A stretch of DNA of 48,095 nt from RGIG8785 sp045655245 (GCA_045655245.1 JAZOOX010000033.1:1-48095); one strand, 5' to 3'; positions 37,819 to 47,686 are shown, counted from the stretch's first letter. A program made the numbers and translations. The notes: generated by a model from the letters alone, not told the origin.

Positions 37819-40800
37819 ATGCCTCAGGATAACAATTTCACTTTTAGTGCAATCCAGATTGGTTTGGCTTCTCCCGATAAAATTCGTGAGTGGTCCCACG
37901 GCGAGGTTAAAAAGCCGGAAACCATTAACTACCGTACTTTAAAACCCGAACGGGACGGTCTTTTCTGCGAACGCATCTTTGGACCTACCAAGGACTGGGA
38001 ATGTCACTGCGGTAAGTACAAACGCATCCGCTATAAGGGTATCGTCTGTGACCGATGCGGCGTTGAAGTTACCCGCGCCAAGGTCCGCCGTGAGCGTATG
38101 GGCCATATCGAACTGGCAGCTCCCGTGTCCCACGTTTGGTACTTTAAGGGCATCCCCAGCCGTATGGGTCTGATTTTAGACGTCTCTCCCCGCGTACTGG
38201 AGAAAGTTTTATACTTTGCTTCCTACATTGTAATTGATCCCGGTCGTTCCCGTCTGGAAAAATGCCAGCTTCTGTCCGAAAAGGAATACAAAGAATGTCT
38301 GGAAATGTACGGCGACCGTTTCCGTGCCGGCATCGGTGCGGAGGCCATCAAGGAACTGCTGGCCGAAATTGACCTGGACGCTCTGTCCGCAGAACTGACC
38401 GAAGCACTGGAAAACGCCAACGGTCAGAAGAAATTGCGTATCGTTAAGCGTCTGGAAGTGGTCGAAGCTTTCCGCCGCTCGGGCAACCGTCCCGAATGGA
38501 TGATCCTGGATGTAGTCCCCGTCATCCCCCCGGAAATCCGACCCATGGTACAGCTGGACGGCGGCCGTTTTGCCACCTCCGACTTAAACGATCTGTACCG
38601 TCGCGTCATCAACCGCAACAACCGCTTAAAGCGCTTGTTGGAGTTGGGCGCACCTGATATCATCGTCCGCAACGAAAAGAGAATGTTGCAGGAATCGGTT
38701 GACGCACTGATTGACAACGGCCGTCGCGGCAAGCCCGTTACCGGCCCCGGTAACAGACCCTTAAAGTCCCTGTCCGATATGCTGAAGGGTAAACAGGGTC
38801 GCTTCCGTCAAAACCTGTTGGGTAAGCGTGTTGACTACTCCGGCCGTTCGGTTATCGTTGTCGGCCCCGAACTGAAGATTTACCAGTGCGGTCTGCCGAA
38901 AGAAATGGCACTGGAACTCTTCAAACCCTTTGTTATGAAACGCCTGACCGACGCCGGTCTGGCACACAATATCAAGAGCGCAAAGCGCATGGTCGAGCGC
39001 GTGAAGCCCGAGGTCTGGGACATCCTGGAAGACGTTATTTCCCAGCAGTTGGTCCTGCTGAACCGTGCACCTACCCTGCACCGTTTGGGTATCCAGGCGT
39101 ATGAACCCATTTTGGTCGAGGGCCGCGCATTGAAGCTGCATCCCTTGGTATGTACGGCATATAACGCCGACTTCGACGGTGACCAGATGGCAGTTCACGT
39201 ACCCTTGTCTGCCGAAGCACAGGCCGAAGCACGCTTCCTGATGCTTTCTGCAAACAACCTGTTAAAACCTCAGGACGGTCGTCCTGTTACCGTTCCGACC
39301 CAGGATATGGTCTTGGGTAGCTACTACCTGACCATGGTGAAGGAGAACCAGCCCAACGAGGGTAAGGCGTTCGCCGACCCCGACGAAGCCATTCTGGCTT
39401 ACAACAACGGCATTATTCAGCTTCACACCAAGATCCGTGTCCGCGTGACCCGTGAGATCAACGGCGAAACCAAAACGGGCATGATCGAAACCACGGTCGG
39501 ACGCATCATCTTCAACCAGAACATTCCTCAGGACCTGGGCTTTGTTGACCGCTCCAACCCCGAGGACGCCCTCCGCTTAGAGGTCGAGTTCGTGGTTACC
39601 AAGAAAGAACTGGGCAAGATCATCGACCGCTGCATCCGTGTCCACGGTACCAGCGAAACGGCTCTGACGCTGGATAAGATTAAGAGCCTGGGCTTTAAGT
39701 TCTCTACCCGCGGCGCTATCACCATCAGCGTTTCGGATATGGAAGTTCCGGAAGAAAAGAAACAGCTGATGGCTGCCGCCGACGCTTCTATCGAAGAGGT
39801 TGACGGATACTTCAGAAGCGGTTTGATGACCGACGAAGAGCGTTATCAGCAGGTTATTCGCATCTGGAACGGCACCAACGACAAGTTGACCAAAGCCCTG
39901 ATGGATAACATGGACGAGTTCAATCCCATTTATATGATGGCGAACTCCGGTGCCCGTGGTTCTATCAACCAGATCAAACAGCTGACCGGTATGCGTGGTC
40001 TGATGGCCGATACCTCCGGTCGCACCATCGAAGTTCCCATTCGTGCAAACTTCCGTGAAGGTCTGAACATTTTGGAATACTTCATTTCCAGCCACGGTGC
40101 AAGAAAAGGTCTTGCCGATACTGCACTCCGTACTGCTGACTCGGGTTACCTGACCCGCCGTCTGGTAGACGTTTCTCAGGACGTTATCATCCGTGAACAG
40201 GATTGCGGTACCACCGAAGGTATCATTGCTTGTGAAATCCGTGACGGCAACGAGGTGATCGAGAAGTTTGCAGACCGTTTGGTCGGTCGCTATCCGCTGA
40301 AGGATATCGTTCATCCCGAAACGGGCGAAGTTCTGGTCACCAAAGAGACCATGATGACCGATGCCGATGCCAAGAAGATTATCGACGCCGGTATCAAGTC
40401 GGTAGAGATCCGCTCTATTCTGAAGTGCCGCCTGAAAAACGGCGTTTGTGCACACTGCTACGGTTCCAACCTGGCAACCGGTACCCCCATCAACATCGGT
40501 GAAACGGTCGGTATCATCGCCGCTCAGTCCATCGGTGAGCCGGGTACCCAGCTGACCATGAGAACCTTCCACACCGGTGGTATCGCCGGTGACGATATCA
40601 CCCAGGGTCTGCCCCGTGTCGAAGAATTGTTCGAGGCAAGAAAGCCCAAGGGCTTGGCCATCCTCAGCGAGATCAGCGGTAAAGTTTCTCTCTCGTCCGA
40701 GAACAAGAAACGCCGGGAAGTCATTGTAACCAACGACGAGACCGGGGAAGCCGCAACTTACGCCATTCCCTTCGGTTCCCGCATCAAGGTTGAGGACGGT

Positions 40801-41349
40801 CAGATCATCGAAGCAGGTCACCCCCTGACCGAAGGTTCGATGAATCCCCACGACGTGCTTAAGATCAAGGGCGCGACCGGCGTTCAGGACTACCTGATTC
40901 AGGAAGTTCAGCGTGTTTACCGCCTCCAGGGTGTAGACATCAACGACCGCCATATCGAGGTTATCGTCCGCCAGATGATGCGCAAAGTCAAGATCGAGGA
41001 TGCAGGTGACACCGAATACTTGTATGGCTCGCTGGTTGACCTGTACGAAGTCATGCAGGTAAATCAGGAGCTGGAGGCAGAGGGCAAGCGTCCCGCAACC
41101 TATACCCAGAGCCTTTTGGGTATCACCAAGGCATCGTTGGCAACCGACTCCTTCCTGTCCGCCGCTTCCTTCCAGGAGACCACTCGTGTCCTGACCGAAG
41201 CCGCTATTAAGGGCAAGAAAGACCCGCTCTTAGGCCTGAAAGAAAACGTCATTATCGGTAACCTGGTTCCTGCCGGTACCGGTATGAAATGCTATCAGGA
41301 TTTGGGCGTAGCCACTACTGAAGAAGCGGAATCTGCAACCGAAGAATAA
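37819..41349 (+). CDS. rpoC: RNA polymerase beta' subunit
   Basis: 1176 aa, typical for Firmicutes. N-terminal zinc site CHCGKYKRIRYKGIVCDRCG, clamp region RMGHIELAAPVSHVWYFKG, the Mg-binding NADFDGDQMAVHVPLS, the trigger-loop/bridge region GLMADTSGRTIEVPIRANFR, and a second zinc cluster (CGTTEG, CRLKNGVCAHCYG). It holds the catalytic magnesium of RNA polymerase. AAAGGAG site upstream of ATG. No insertion typical of proteobacteria is present. The next transcription unit begins 8 nt after its stop. Confidence 0.98.
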   Translation: MPQDNNFTFSAIQIGLASPDKIREWSHGEVKKPETINYRTLKPERDGLFCERIFGPTKDWECHCGKYKRIRYKGIVCDRCGVEVTRAKVRRERMGHIELAAPVSHVWYFKGIPSRMGLILDVSPRVLEKVLYFASYIVIDPGRSRLEKCQLLSEKEYKECLEMYGDRFRAGIGAEAIKELLAEIDLDALSAELTEALENANGQKKLRIVKRLEVVEAFRRSGNRPEWMILDVVPVIPPEIRPMVQLDGGRFATSDLNDLYRRVINRNNRLKRLLELGAPDIIVRNEKRMLQESVDALIDNGRRGKPVTGPGNRPLKSLSDMLKGKQGRFRQNLLGKRVDYSGRSVIVVGPELKIYQCGLPKEMALELFKPFVMKRLTDAGLAHNIKSAKRMVERVKPEVWDILEDVISQQLVLLNRAPTLHRLGIQAYEPILVEGRALKLHPLVCTAYNADFDGDQMAVHVPLSAEAQAEARFLMLSANNLLKPQDGRPVTVPTQDMVLGSYYLTMVKENQPNEGKAFADPDEAILAYNNGIIQLHTKIRVRVTREINGETKTGMIETTVGRIIFNQNIPQDLGFVDRSNPEDALRLEVEFVVTKKELGKIIDRCIRVHGTSETALTLDKIKSLGFKFSTRGAITISVSDMEVPEEKKQLMAAADASIEEVDGYFRSGLMTDEERYQQVIRIWNGTNDKLTKALMDNMDEFNPIYMMANSGARGSINQIKQLTGMRGLMADTSGRTIEVPIRANFREGLNILEYFISSHGARKGLADTALRTADSGYLTRRLVDVSQDVIIREQDCGTTEGIIACEIRDGNEVIEKFADRLVGRYPLKDIVHPETGEVLVTKETMMTDADAKKIIDAGIKSVEIRSILKCRLKNGVCAHCYGSNLATGTPINIGETVGIIAAQSIGEPGTQLTMRTFHTGGIAGDDITQGLPRVEELFEARKPKGLAILSEISGKVSLSSENKKRREVIVTNDETGEAATYAIPFGSRIKVEDGQIIEAGHPLTEGSMNPHDVLKIKGATGVQDYLIQEVQRVYRLQGVDINDRHIEVIVRQMMRKVKIEDAGDTEYLYGSLVDLYEVMQVNQELEAEGKRPATYTQSLLGITKASLATDSFLSAASFQETTRVLTEAAIKGKKDPLLGLKENVIIGNLVPAGTGMKCYQDLGVATTEEAESATEE

Positions 41350-41356
41350 AAAATGC

Positions 41357-41422
41357 TTGACAGTTGCATATTTCTGTTATAAAATGTACAGGCGAATGGT
41401 CTGCCGAAAGGTTCGGTAGACC
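41357..41422 (+). promoter_or_regulatory. Promoter and leader hairpin of the L7Ae-like / str operon
   Basis: TTGACA 41357-41362 and TAAAAT 41380-41385, spacer 17 (TATAAA at 41378 is an alternative -10). Immediately after it, GGTCTGCCGAA 41398-41408 pairs with TTCGGTAGACC 41412-41422 (one G-U, 3-nt loop). No T run follows, so it is a leader structure rather than a terminator. Confidence 0.7.
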
Positions 41423-41449
41423 TATTCCCTGTTGTATTCGAGGGGTTTT

Positions 41450-41695
41450 ATGGAAATCGACCGATTACAGAGCGCCAACCGTGTTGTTGGCCTCAAACAA
41501 ACCTTGCGCGCCATTGAAGAAGATCAGGCAGAAACCGTGTTCATCGCCCGTGATGCGGACGATCGGGTACGGGTCCCTGTAGAGGCGTTGTGCAAGCAAA
41601 AACAGCTTACTATCTCGTTTGTTGATACAACCGAAGAATTGGGTAAGGCCTGCGGCATTGACGTAGGCGCGGCAGTTGCCGCAATCATTCTTTGA
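41450..41695 (+). CDS. L7Ae/YbxF-family ribosome-associated protein
   Basis: 81 aa from ATG 41450 with GAGGGG upstream. L7Ae/L30e/S12e fold: NRVVGLKQTLRAIEEDQAET (substrate helix with GxKQ), VFIARDADDRVRVPVEALC, and the closing VDTTEELGKACGIDVGAAVA, where TEELGxACGxxVGAA is the family hallmark. Its Bacillus relative YbxF binds kink-turn RNA and associates with ribosomes. It holds the position between rpoC and rpsL that is usual for Firmicutes. The leader hairpin upstream may be its own target, but no full kink-turn (sheared GA pairs) was seen. Confidence 0.9.
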   Translation: MEIDRLQSANRVVGLKQTLRAIEEDQAETVFIARDADDRVRVPVEALCKQKQLTISFVDTTEELGKACGIDVGAAVAAIIL

Positions 41696-41709
41696 GAGGA
41701 GGTGCATGG

Positions 41710-42132
41710 ATGCCTACTTTTAATCAGCTGGTTAAGAACGGAAGAAAGTCGCTCGTTAAGAAGTCGACCGCTCCCGCTCTGCAGAAGGGTTTCAATACGC
41801 TGAAAAAGCGTGCGACCGACGTTTCTGCGCCCCAAAAGCGTGGCGTATGTACGGCTGTTAAGACCCAGACCCCGAAAAAGCCGAACTCTGCTCTTCGTAA
41901 GATCGCCAGAGTACGTCTGACCAACGGTACCGAAGTTACTTCGTACATTCCGGGTATCGGTCATAACCTGCAGGAGCATAGCGTAGTTCTGATTCGTGGC
42001 GGCCGTGTTAAGGACCTGCCTGGTGTGCGTTACCACATCATCCGCGGTACCCTGGATACTGCCGGCGTTGCAAACCGTAATCAGAGCCGTTCCAAGTACG
42101 GCGCAAAGAAGCCGAAGCCCGCGGCTAAATAA
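41710..42132 (+). CDS. rpsL: Ribosomal protein S12
   Basis: 140 aa from ATG 41710 after GAGGAGG. S12 core: PTFNQLVKNGRKSL, GVCTAVKTQTPKKPNSALRK (with the Lys of KKPNS that governs streptomycin sensitivity), YIPGIGHNLQEHSVVLIRGG and VKDLPGVRYHIIRGTLDTAG. The C-terminal tail ends with AKKPKPAAK. Both usual streptomycin-resistance positions are of sensitive type. It lies in the decoding centre of the 30S subunit. Separated from rpsG by a ~145-nt spacer that folds. Confidence 0.98.
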   Translation: MPTFNQLVKNGRKSLVKKSTAPALQKGFNTLKKRATDVSAPQKRGVCTAVKTQTPKKPNSALRKIARVRLTNGTEVTSYIPGIGHNLQEHSVVLIRGGRVKDLPGVRYHIIRGTLDTAGVANRNQSRSKYGAKKPKPAAK

Positions 42133-42153
42133 TTCGGATCAAAAAATTAAGAC

Positions 42154-42248
42154 TATCACACAAAGTGCTTGAGCACGAAGTTTATCATATAGATAAGCCT
42201 CTTGCTTAGCGCCTGACAACCGTGAAATTCGGTTGAGTACCTGTGATA
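42154..42248 (+). ncRNA. Structured spacer between rpsL and rpsG (candidate S7 autoregulatory RNA)
   Basis: An outer stem TATCACA 42154-42160 with TGTGATA 42242-42248 encloses three local hairpins: GTGC-TTGA-GCAC (42165-42176 region), TTATC 42182-42186 with GATAA 42192-42196, and CAACCG 42217-42222 with CGGTTG 42230-42235. The whole makes a closed multi-branch fold that ends about 13 nt before the AAAGGAGGG site of rpsG. Established knowledge: in E. coli S7 binds the rpsL-rpsG intercistronic mRNA to shut down translation. This spacer is a natural counterpart, but S7 binding is inference. Confidence 0.55.
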
Positions 42249-42276
42249 ATGATTTATCGCAAAGGAGGGAAGAATA

Positions 42277-42747
42277 GTGCCTAGAAGAGGTTTTATTGTA
42301 AAGAGAGATGTTCTGGCAGACCCGATCTACAACAGCAAGATTGTTACCCGTCTGATCAACAGCATTATGCTGGACGGCAAGAAGGGTGTTGCCCAGAAGA
42401 TTGTTTACGATGCATTTGAGCAAGTTGCTGCAAAGAGCGGCAAGAACGCTTTGGACGCTTTCGAGGAAGCTATGAACAATATCATGCCGGTATTGGAGGT
42501 TAAGGCTCGCCGTGTAGGTGGTGCCAACTACCAGGTTCCGATCGAAGTTCGTCCCGAACGCCGTGAAACGCTGGGTCTGAGATGGTTGACTCTGTACGCG
42601 CGCAACCGTGGTGAACGCACCATGAGCGAACGTCTGGCCAACGAAATCTTGGACGCTATCAACAATACGGGCGGTGCCGTCAAGAAGAAAGAGGACACTC
42701 ACAAGATGGCAGAAGCAAACCGTGCTTTTGCTCATTACAGATGGTAA
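42277..42747 (+). CDS. rpsG: Ribosomal protein S7
   Basis: 156 aa, GTG start 7 nt after AAAGGAGGG. Clear S7: MPRRGFIVKRDVLADPIYNS, KIVTRLINSIMLDGKKGVAQ, ALDAFEEAMNNIMPVLEVKA, RRVGGANYQVPIEVRPERR, and the ending HKMAEANRAFAHYRW. It nucleates assembly of the 30S head and is often an autoregulator of the str operon. The GTG start together with the folded spacer upstream suggests reduced or regulated initiation compared with rpsL. Confidence 0.98.
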   Translation: MPRRGFIVKRDVLADPIYNSKIVTRLINSIMLDGKKGVAQKIVYDAFEQVAAKSGKNALDAFEEAMNNIMPVLEVKARRVGGANYQVPIEVRPERRETLGLRWLTLYARNRGERTMSERLANEILDAINNTGGAVKKKEDTHKMAEANRAFAHYRW

Positions 42748-42786
42748 TTTACCACCCGTTAATGATCTGGGAAGGAGGAATTGTTT

Positions 42787-44865
42787 ATGGGAAGAGAATA
42801 TAGCTTAGAAAGAACCCGTAACATCGGTATCATGGCCCATATCGACGCCGGTAAAACGACTACTACCGAACGTATTTTGTTCTACGCAGGTCGTACCCAC
42901 CGTATCGGTGAGACCCACGAAGGCGCCGCTACCATGGACTGGATGGAGCAGGAACAGGAGCGTGGTATTACCATTACTTCTGCTGCTACCACCGTTCACT
43001 GGCTGGATCACCGTGTTAACATTATCGACACCCCCGGACACGTTGACTTTACTGTTGAAGTAGAGCGTTCGCTGCGTGTACTGGACGGTTCCGTTACCGT
43101 TTTCTGTGCAAAGGGCGGTGTTGAACCCCAGTCTGAGACCGTTTGGCGTCAGGCTGACAAATACCATGTTCCGCGTATGGCTTATGTCAACAAGATGGAT
43201 ATCATGGGTGCTGATTTCTATAACGTTATCAACATGATGAAGGAACGTCTTCACTGCGTTCCCGTTCCGCTGCAGCTGCCGATCGGCGCAGAGGACACCT
43301 TTAAAGGTATTATCGACCTGCTCGAAATGAAGGCTTACGTCTACTATGACGATTTAGGCCGTGACGTCCGCGTGGAGGATATCCCCGCAGACATGCAGGA
43401 CAAGGCTGAAGAATACCGCAATGCCATTATCGAAGCGTTGTCTGATGTCAACGAAGAGATCATGGAAAAATATCTGGAGGGCGAAGAAATCTCGATCCCC
43501 GAGATTAAGAAAGCCATCCGTCAGGCAACCATCAATGTAGAGATCATCCCGGTTGTTTGTGGTACTTCCTACCGCAACAAGGGCGTTCAGAAGATGCTGG
43601 ATGCAGTTATCGACTATATGCCCTCTCCGCTGGACATCCCCGCCATCAAGGGTATCGTTCCGCGCACCGAGGAGGAGACCGAGCGTAAAGCAAGCGACTC
43701 CGAACCTTTCTCTGCTTTGGCATTTAAGATTATGACCGACCCCTACGTTGGTAAGCTCTGCTTCTTCCGCGTATACTCGGGTACCTTGAATGCAGGTTCG
43801 TCTGTTCTGAACTCTACCAAGGACAACCGCGAACGTGTTGGTCGTATCCTGCAGATGCATGCTAACGACCGTAAAGACATCGATATCGTCTACTCCGGTG
43901 ATATCGCTGCCGCTGTTGGCTTGAAGGGTACCACCACCGGTGACACCCTGTGTGACGAGAACCATCCTGTTATTCTGGAATCCATGGAATTCCCGGAACC
44001 GGTTATCCGCGTTGCAATCGAGCCCAAGACCAAGGCTGGTCAGGAAAAGATGGGTATTGCTCTGTCCAAGCTGGCAGAAGAAGACCCCACTTTCAGAACC
44101 TACACCGATGAGGAAACCGGACAAACCATCATTGCCGGTATGGGTGAGTTGCACCTGGAAATCATCGTTGACCGTTTGATGCGTGAATTCCACGTTGAGG
44201 CCAACGTTGGTAAACCTCAGGTTTCTTACAAGGAAACCATCCGCAAGCCCGTCCACATCGATCACAAGTATGCACGTCAGTCCGGTGGTCGTGGTCAGTA
44301 CGGTCACGTTGTACTGGACATCGAGCCTTTAGAGCCGGGTGCAGGTTACGAATTCGTCAACAAAATCGTCGGCGGTGCAATTCCCAAGGAATATATCCCC
44401 GCTGTCGATGCCGGTATCCAGGGTGCTATGCAGACCGGTGTACTGGCAGGCTACAATGTTGTTGACGTTCGTGTAACCCTGGTTGACGGTTCTTACCACG
44501 AAGTTGACTCTTCGGAAATGGCGTTTAAGATCGCCGGCTCCATGGCCTTCAAAGAAGGTTGCAAGAAGGGTAACCCCGTTCTGCTCGAGCCCATCATGCA
44601 GGTTGACGTTACCGTTCCTGACGAATACATGGGCGACGTTATGGGCGACCTGAACTCCCGCCGCGGCCAGATCAAGAGCATGGAAGCTCGTACCGGTGTA
44701 CAGGCTATCTCCGCTCATGTTCCGCTGTCCGAGATGTTCGGTTACTCCACCGACCTGCGTTCCAAGACTCAGGGTCGTGGCGCATACTCCATGCAGCCCA
44801 GCCACTTCGAAGAAATGCCCAAGAGCATTCAGGAGTCTATTGCTGCTGCAAACGCCAAGAACTAA
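42787..44865 (+). CDS. fusA: Elongation factor G
   Basis: 692 aa from ATG 42787, 8 nt after AGGAGG (a TTG at 42781 is too close). GTPase motifs: G1 AHIDAGKTTTTER, switch II DTPGHVDFT, G4 NKMD; then the EF-G specific MEQEQERGITITSAATT (switch I), and domains III-V with GMGELHLEIIVDRL, and GGRGQYGHVVLDIEP. It drives translocation and, with RRF, ribosome recycling. There is one fusA copy in the window. 76 nt separate it from tuf, which has its own promoter. Confidence 0.98.
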   Translation: MGREYSLERTRNIGIMAHIDAGKTTTTERILFYAGRTHRIGETHEGAATMDWMEQEQERGITITSAATTVHWLDHRVNIIDTPGHVDFTVEVERSLRVLDGSVTVFCAKGGVEPQSETVWRQADKYHVPRMAYVNKMDIMGADFYNVINMMKERLHCVPVPLQLPIGAEDTFKGIIDLLEMKAYVYYDDLGRDVRVEDIPADMQDKAEEYRNAIIEALSDVNEEIMEKYLEGEEISIPEIKKAIRQATINVEIIPVVCGTSYRNKGVQKMLDAVIDYMPSPLDIPAIKGIVPRTEEETERKASDSEPFSALAFKIMTDPYVGKLCFFRVYSGTLNAGSSVLNSTKDNRERVGRILQMHANDRKDIDIVYSGDIAAAVGLKGTTTGDTLCDENHPVILESMEFPEPVIRVAIEPKTKAGQEKMGIALSKLAEEDPTFRTYTDEETGQTIIAGMGELHLEIIVDRLMREFHVEANVGKPQVSYKETIRKPVHIDHKYARQSGGRGQYGHVVLDIEPLEPGAGYEFVNKIVGGAIPKEYIPAVDAGIQGAMQTGVLAGYNVVDVRVTLVDGSYHEVDSSEMAFKIAGSMAFKEGCKKGNPVLLEPIMQVDVTVPDEYMGDVMGDLNSRRGQIKSMEARTGVQAISAHVPLSEMFGYSTDLRSKTQGRGAYSMQPSHFEEMPKSIQESIAAANAKN

Positions 44866-44879
44866 TTTTTGCAAAATAC

Positions 44880-44908
44880 TTGCAAATTAAGAAAAATCGT
44901 AGTACAAT
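44880..44908 (+). promoter_or_regulatory. Separate promoter for tuf
   Basis: TTGCAA 44880-44885 and TACAAT 44903-44908, spacer 17, 34 nt before the tuf ATG. It allows EF-Tu to be made in excess of EF-G. Confidence 0.72.
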
Positions 44909-44941
44909 AAGGCTATAGCCGAAAAAAGGAGGATTTTCATT

Positions 44942-46147
<1,206 letters not shown>

Positions 46148-46160
46148 TTTTCACACACGA

Positions 46161-46189
46161 AAAAGAGTCCCCTTGCGGGACTCTTTTTT
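46161..46189 (+). terminator. First terminator after tuf
   Basis: AAAAGAGTCCC 46161-46171 pairs with GGGACTCTTTT 46177-46187, then T run. Confidence 0.9.
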
Positions 46190-46204
46190 AGTGTTTGGTT
46201 TATG

Positions 46205-46229
46205 AAGGAACCCTTAGGGGTTTCTTTTT
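46205..46229 (+). terminator. Second terminator after tuf
   Basis: AAGGAACCC 46205-46213 pairs with GGGTTTCTT 46218-46226 (one G-U), then T residues. It runs directly into the palindrome at 46226. Confidence 0.75.
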
Positions 46230-46261
46230 CATTTGGTTAACAAAAGTTAACCAAATGAAAA
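46226..46261. promoter_or_regulatory. Palindrome 1 (GGTTAAC-N4-GTTAACC) before the ECF sigma gene
   Basis: TTTCATTTGGTTAAC 46227-46241 and GTTAACCAAATGAAA 46246-46260 are perfectly complementary around AAAA; one more T-A pair flanks them, giving 16 bp. It abuts the -35 box at 46262. The same core TTGGTTAAC-N4-GTTAACCAA recurs at 47449 and 47981. Confidence 0.8.
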
Positions 46262-46291
46262 TTGACCGAAGGCGGTCTTGATTCGTATTAT
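46262..46291 (+). promoter_or_regulatory. Promoter of the ECF sigma / anti-sigma pair
   Basis: TTGACC 46262-46267 and TATTAT 46286-46291, spacer 18. The palindrome lies immediately upstream, which is an activator-like position. Confidence 0.65.
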
Positions 46292-46312
46292 AAGTGAAAG
46301 GAGGTTTTGAAG

Positions 46313-46792
46313 ATGAACCGTTCAGTGCGGCCGACTGAAGGCATCGAAAGTGTAATTGCTACTTACGGAGACACCTTGTTTCGTCTTTGTCTCATTCAAC
46401 TGGGGAACGCCCATGATGCAGAGGACGCCCTGTCCGAGACCTTTTTGCGGTATCTGCAAAAGTCTCCACCGTTTGTCAGCACCGACCACCAAAAGGCGTG
46501 GCTGATTCGGGTGGCGACCAACTGTTGCCGTGATATGCTCCGTCTGCGAAACCGCCGTTTTACGATCCCGCTGGAAGACGTTTCTGCTTTTGCCACCGAA
46601 GCGTCTGACCGAGGTCTGTTGGAGGCGCTGATGCAACTGCCCGAAACGTTTAGGGTGGTGCTGGTATTGCACTATGTGGAAGGCTACACCACCGAGGAGA
46701 TTGCCCCGATGATCGGCAAGACGCCCTCGGCGGTGAAAATGCGGCTGAAAAAAGGACGCGCCCTGTTGAAGGAGGTGTACGGGCATGAATGA
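46313..46792 (+). CDS. ECF-type sigma-70 family factor
   Basis: 159 aa from ATG 46313, 8 nt after AAAGGAGG; a TTG at 46307 is too close. Region 2: YGDTLFRLCLIQLGNAHDAE, DALSETFLRYLQ and HQKAWLIRVATNCCRDMLR. Region 4: LLEALMQLPETFRVVLVLHY, VEGYTTEEIAPMIGKTPSAV and KMRLKKGRALLKE (helix-turn-helix). It would direct polymerase to a small regulon in response to an envelope or extracellular signal. It overlaps the downstream membrane protein gene by 8 nt, the usual sigma/anti-sigma arrangement. Confidence 0.9.
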   Translation: MNRSVRPTEGIESVIATYGDTLFRLCLIQLGNAHDAEDALSETFLRYLQKSPPFVSTDHQKAWLIRVATNCCRDMLRLRNRRFTIPLEDVSAFATEASDRGLLEALMQLPETFRVVLVLHYVEGYTTEEIAPMIGKTPSAVKMRLKKGRALLKEVYGHE

Positions 46793-47381
46793 TCTGAAAA
46801 AAGCTGTCGGCACAATCCGAATGCCGACCGAAATGAAGGAACGGATCTTAACGACCTGTTCCCAACGATCGGAGGAAAAATTGATGAAAAAAGCATTTTA
46901 CAAACGCCCTTTGGGGATCGCCGTCGCTTTGGTGGCTTGTGTTGCCCTGATTGGAGCGACCATTACGGCATCCAACGGTTTTCGGGATGTGAAGGACTGG
47001 ACGGGTGCCATTGTCGGTCAAATCTACGAGGCGGGGGAAGGGGAAATTGCCCTGTCTGCTGTGTATGAAGAAGGGGGCATCCGCCTGACCGTTGACCTGT
47101 TAAAGGGAGGGGAACGCCCCTACGCCTTTTTGGACTTTCTGAAGCCGTCCCAATACGAGTTGATTGACTCTAACGGAAAGGTGCAACACGTTGCGGTTTC
47201 GCTCCATGACGGCATCGTTGCCGGAGGCGGAACCCCCCTGCAGACCGAATTGCTGATTCCCCAAGCCCTTGCAGAAGGAACGTACCATCTGGTGGTGCGG
47301 GAGTTTGTGGGCATCGCCAAAGCCGAACAAGACCTGCCCATTCGCGGGCATTGGGAATGTACCTTTGCGGTAACCGAGTAA
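46785..47381 (+). CDS. Membrane-anchored anti-sigma-like protein
   Basis: 198 aa. A cytoplasmic N-terminal segment of ~38 residues (VGTIRMPTEMKERILTTCSQ, typical of DUF4179-like partners of ECF factors), one transmembrane helix (PLGIAVALVACVALIGATIT) and an extracytoplasmic beta-rich domain of ~140 residues (GEIALSAVYEEGGIRLTVDL, HLVVREFVGIAK). The overlapping start inside the sigma gene predicts coupled synthesis. The outer domain would sense the signal and the short N-terminus would hold the sigma factor. No classical zinc anti-sigma (HxxxCxxC) motif is seen, so the holding mechanism is open. Confidence 0.75.
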   Translation: MNDLKKAVGTIRMPTEMKERILTTCSQRSEEKLMKKAFYKRPLGIAVALVACVALIGATITASNGFRDVKDWTGAIVGQIYEAGEGEIALSAVYEEGGIRLTVDLLKGGERPYAFLDFLKPSQYELIDSNGKVQHVAVSLHDGIVAGGGTPLQTELLIPQALAEGTYHLVVREFVGIAKAEQDLPIRGHWECTFAVTE

Positions 47382-47385
47382 ATCA

Positions 47386-47411
47386 AAAAGAAACCCTGCG
47401 GGGTTTCTTTT
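47386..47411 (+). terminator. Terminator of the sigma operon
   Basis: AAAAGAAACCC 47386-47396, TGCG loop, GGGTTTCTTTT 47401-47411; perfect 11 bp. Confidence 0.9.
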
Positions 47412-47424
47412 CATTTGATTCATT

Positions 47425-47517
47425 TTTTAACCTAACCGAGGTTTGCTGTTGGTTAACTTTTGTTAACCAAATCGAAGCAGGATTCCTGTTGACGGATTGA
47501 TTGGGATGTGGTAAAAT
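47425..47517 (+). repeat. Operator-promoter cassette, copy A
   Basis: A 93-bp unit repeated at 47957-48048. It holds the palindrome TTGGTTAAC-TTTT-GTTAACCAA at 47449-47470, then TTGACG 47489-47494 and TAAAAT 47512-47517 (spacer 17). It drives the structured RNA and 66-aa ORF that follow. Confidence 0.85.
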
Positions 47518-47523
47518 AAAAAG

Positions 47524-47686
47524 TGCCAAACCCACACTTTAATATTTTGCATAGAAGATGCGTATTTTATTTTGGTAAAAACGCATGTTCGCTTTTGTGT
47601 CTTCTTTGCAAAAGTAGGTGGGTTTGGCGACTTAGCCGTGAACGGTGCGTTTTTCGGGTGCGTGGCTTTGGCTATGCACCTTTTTT
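47524..47686 (+). ncRNA. Candidate rod-shaped RNA ending in an intrinsic terminator
   Basis: The predicted transcript from copy A begins near 47524. GCCAAACCCAC 47525-47535 pairs perfectly with GTGGGTTTGGC 47618-47628. Inside, TTTTGCA 47545-47551 pairs with TGCAAAA 47607-47613, AGAAGA 47553-47558 with TCTTCT 47600-47605, and TGCGT 47559-47563 with ACGCA 47581-47585. These nested stems make one long rod of ~104 nt with asymmetric bulges. It is followed by GGTGCGTGGC 47657-47666, loop TTTG, GCTATGCACC 47671-47680 and T6. The result is a discrete ~163-nt RNA or a leader controlling the ORF at 47701. No known family was recognised. Confidence 0.6.
47657..47686 (+). terminator. Terminator or attenuator before the 66-aa ORF
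   Basis: 10-bp stem 47657-47666 / 47671-47680 with two wobble pairs and six T. It ends 15 nt before the ATG at 47701 and its T run abuts the ribosome site. Confidence 0.8.

Noticed and set aside
39577..40953. 458-codon minus-strand ORF opposite rpoC
   Set aside because: Antisense shadow; rpoC on the plus strand is certain and its codon pattern opens this frame.
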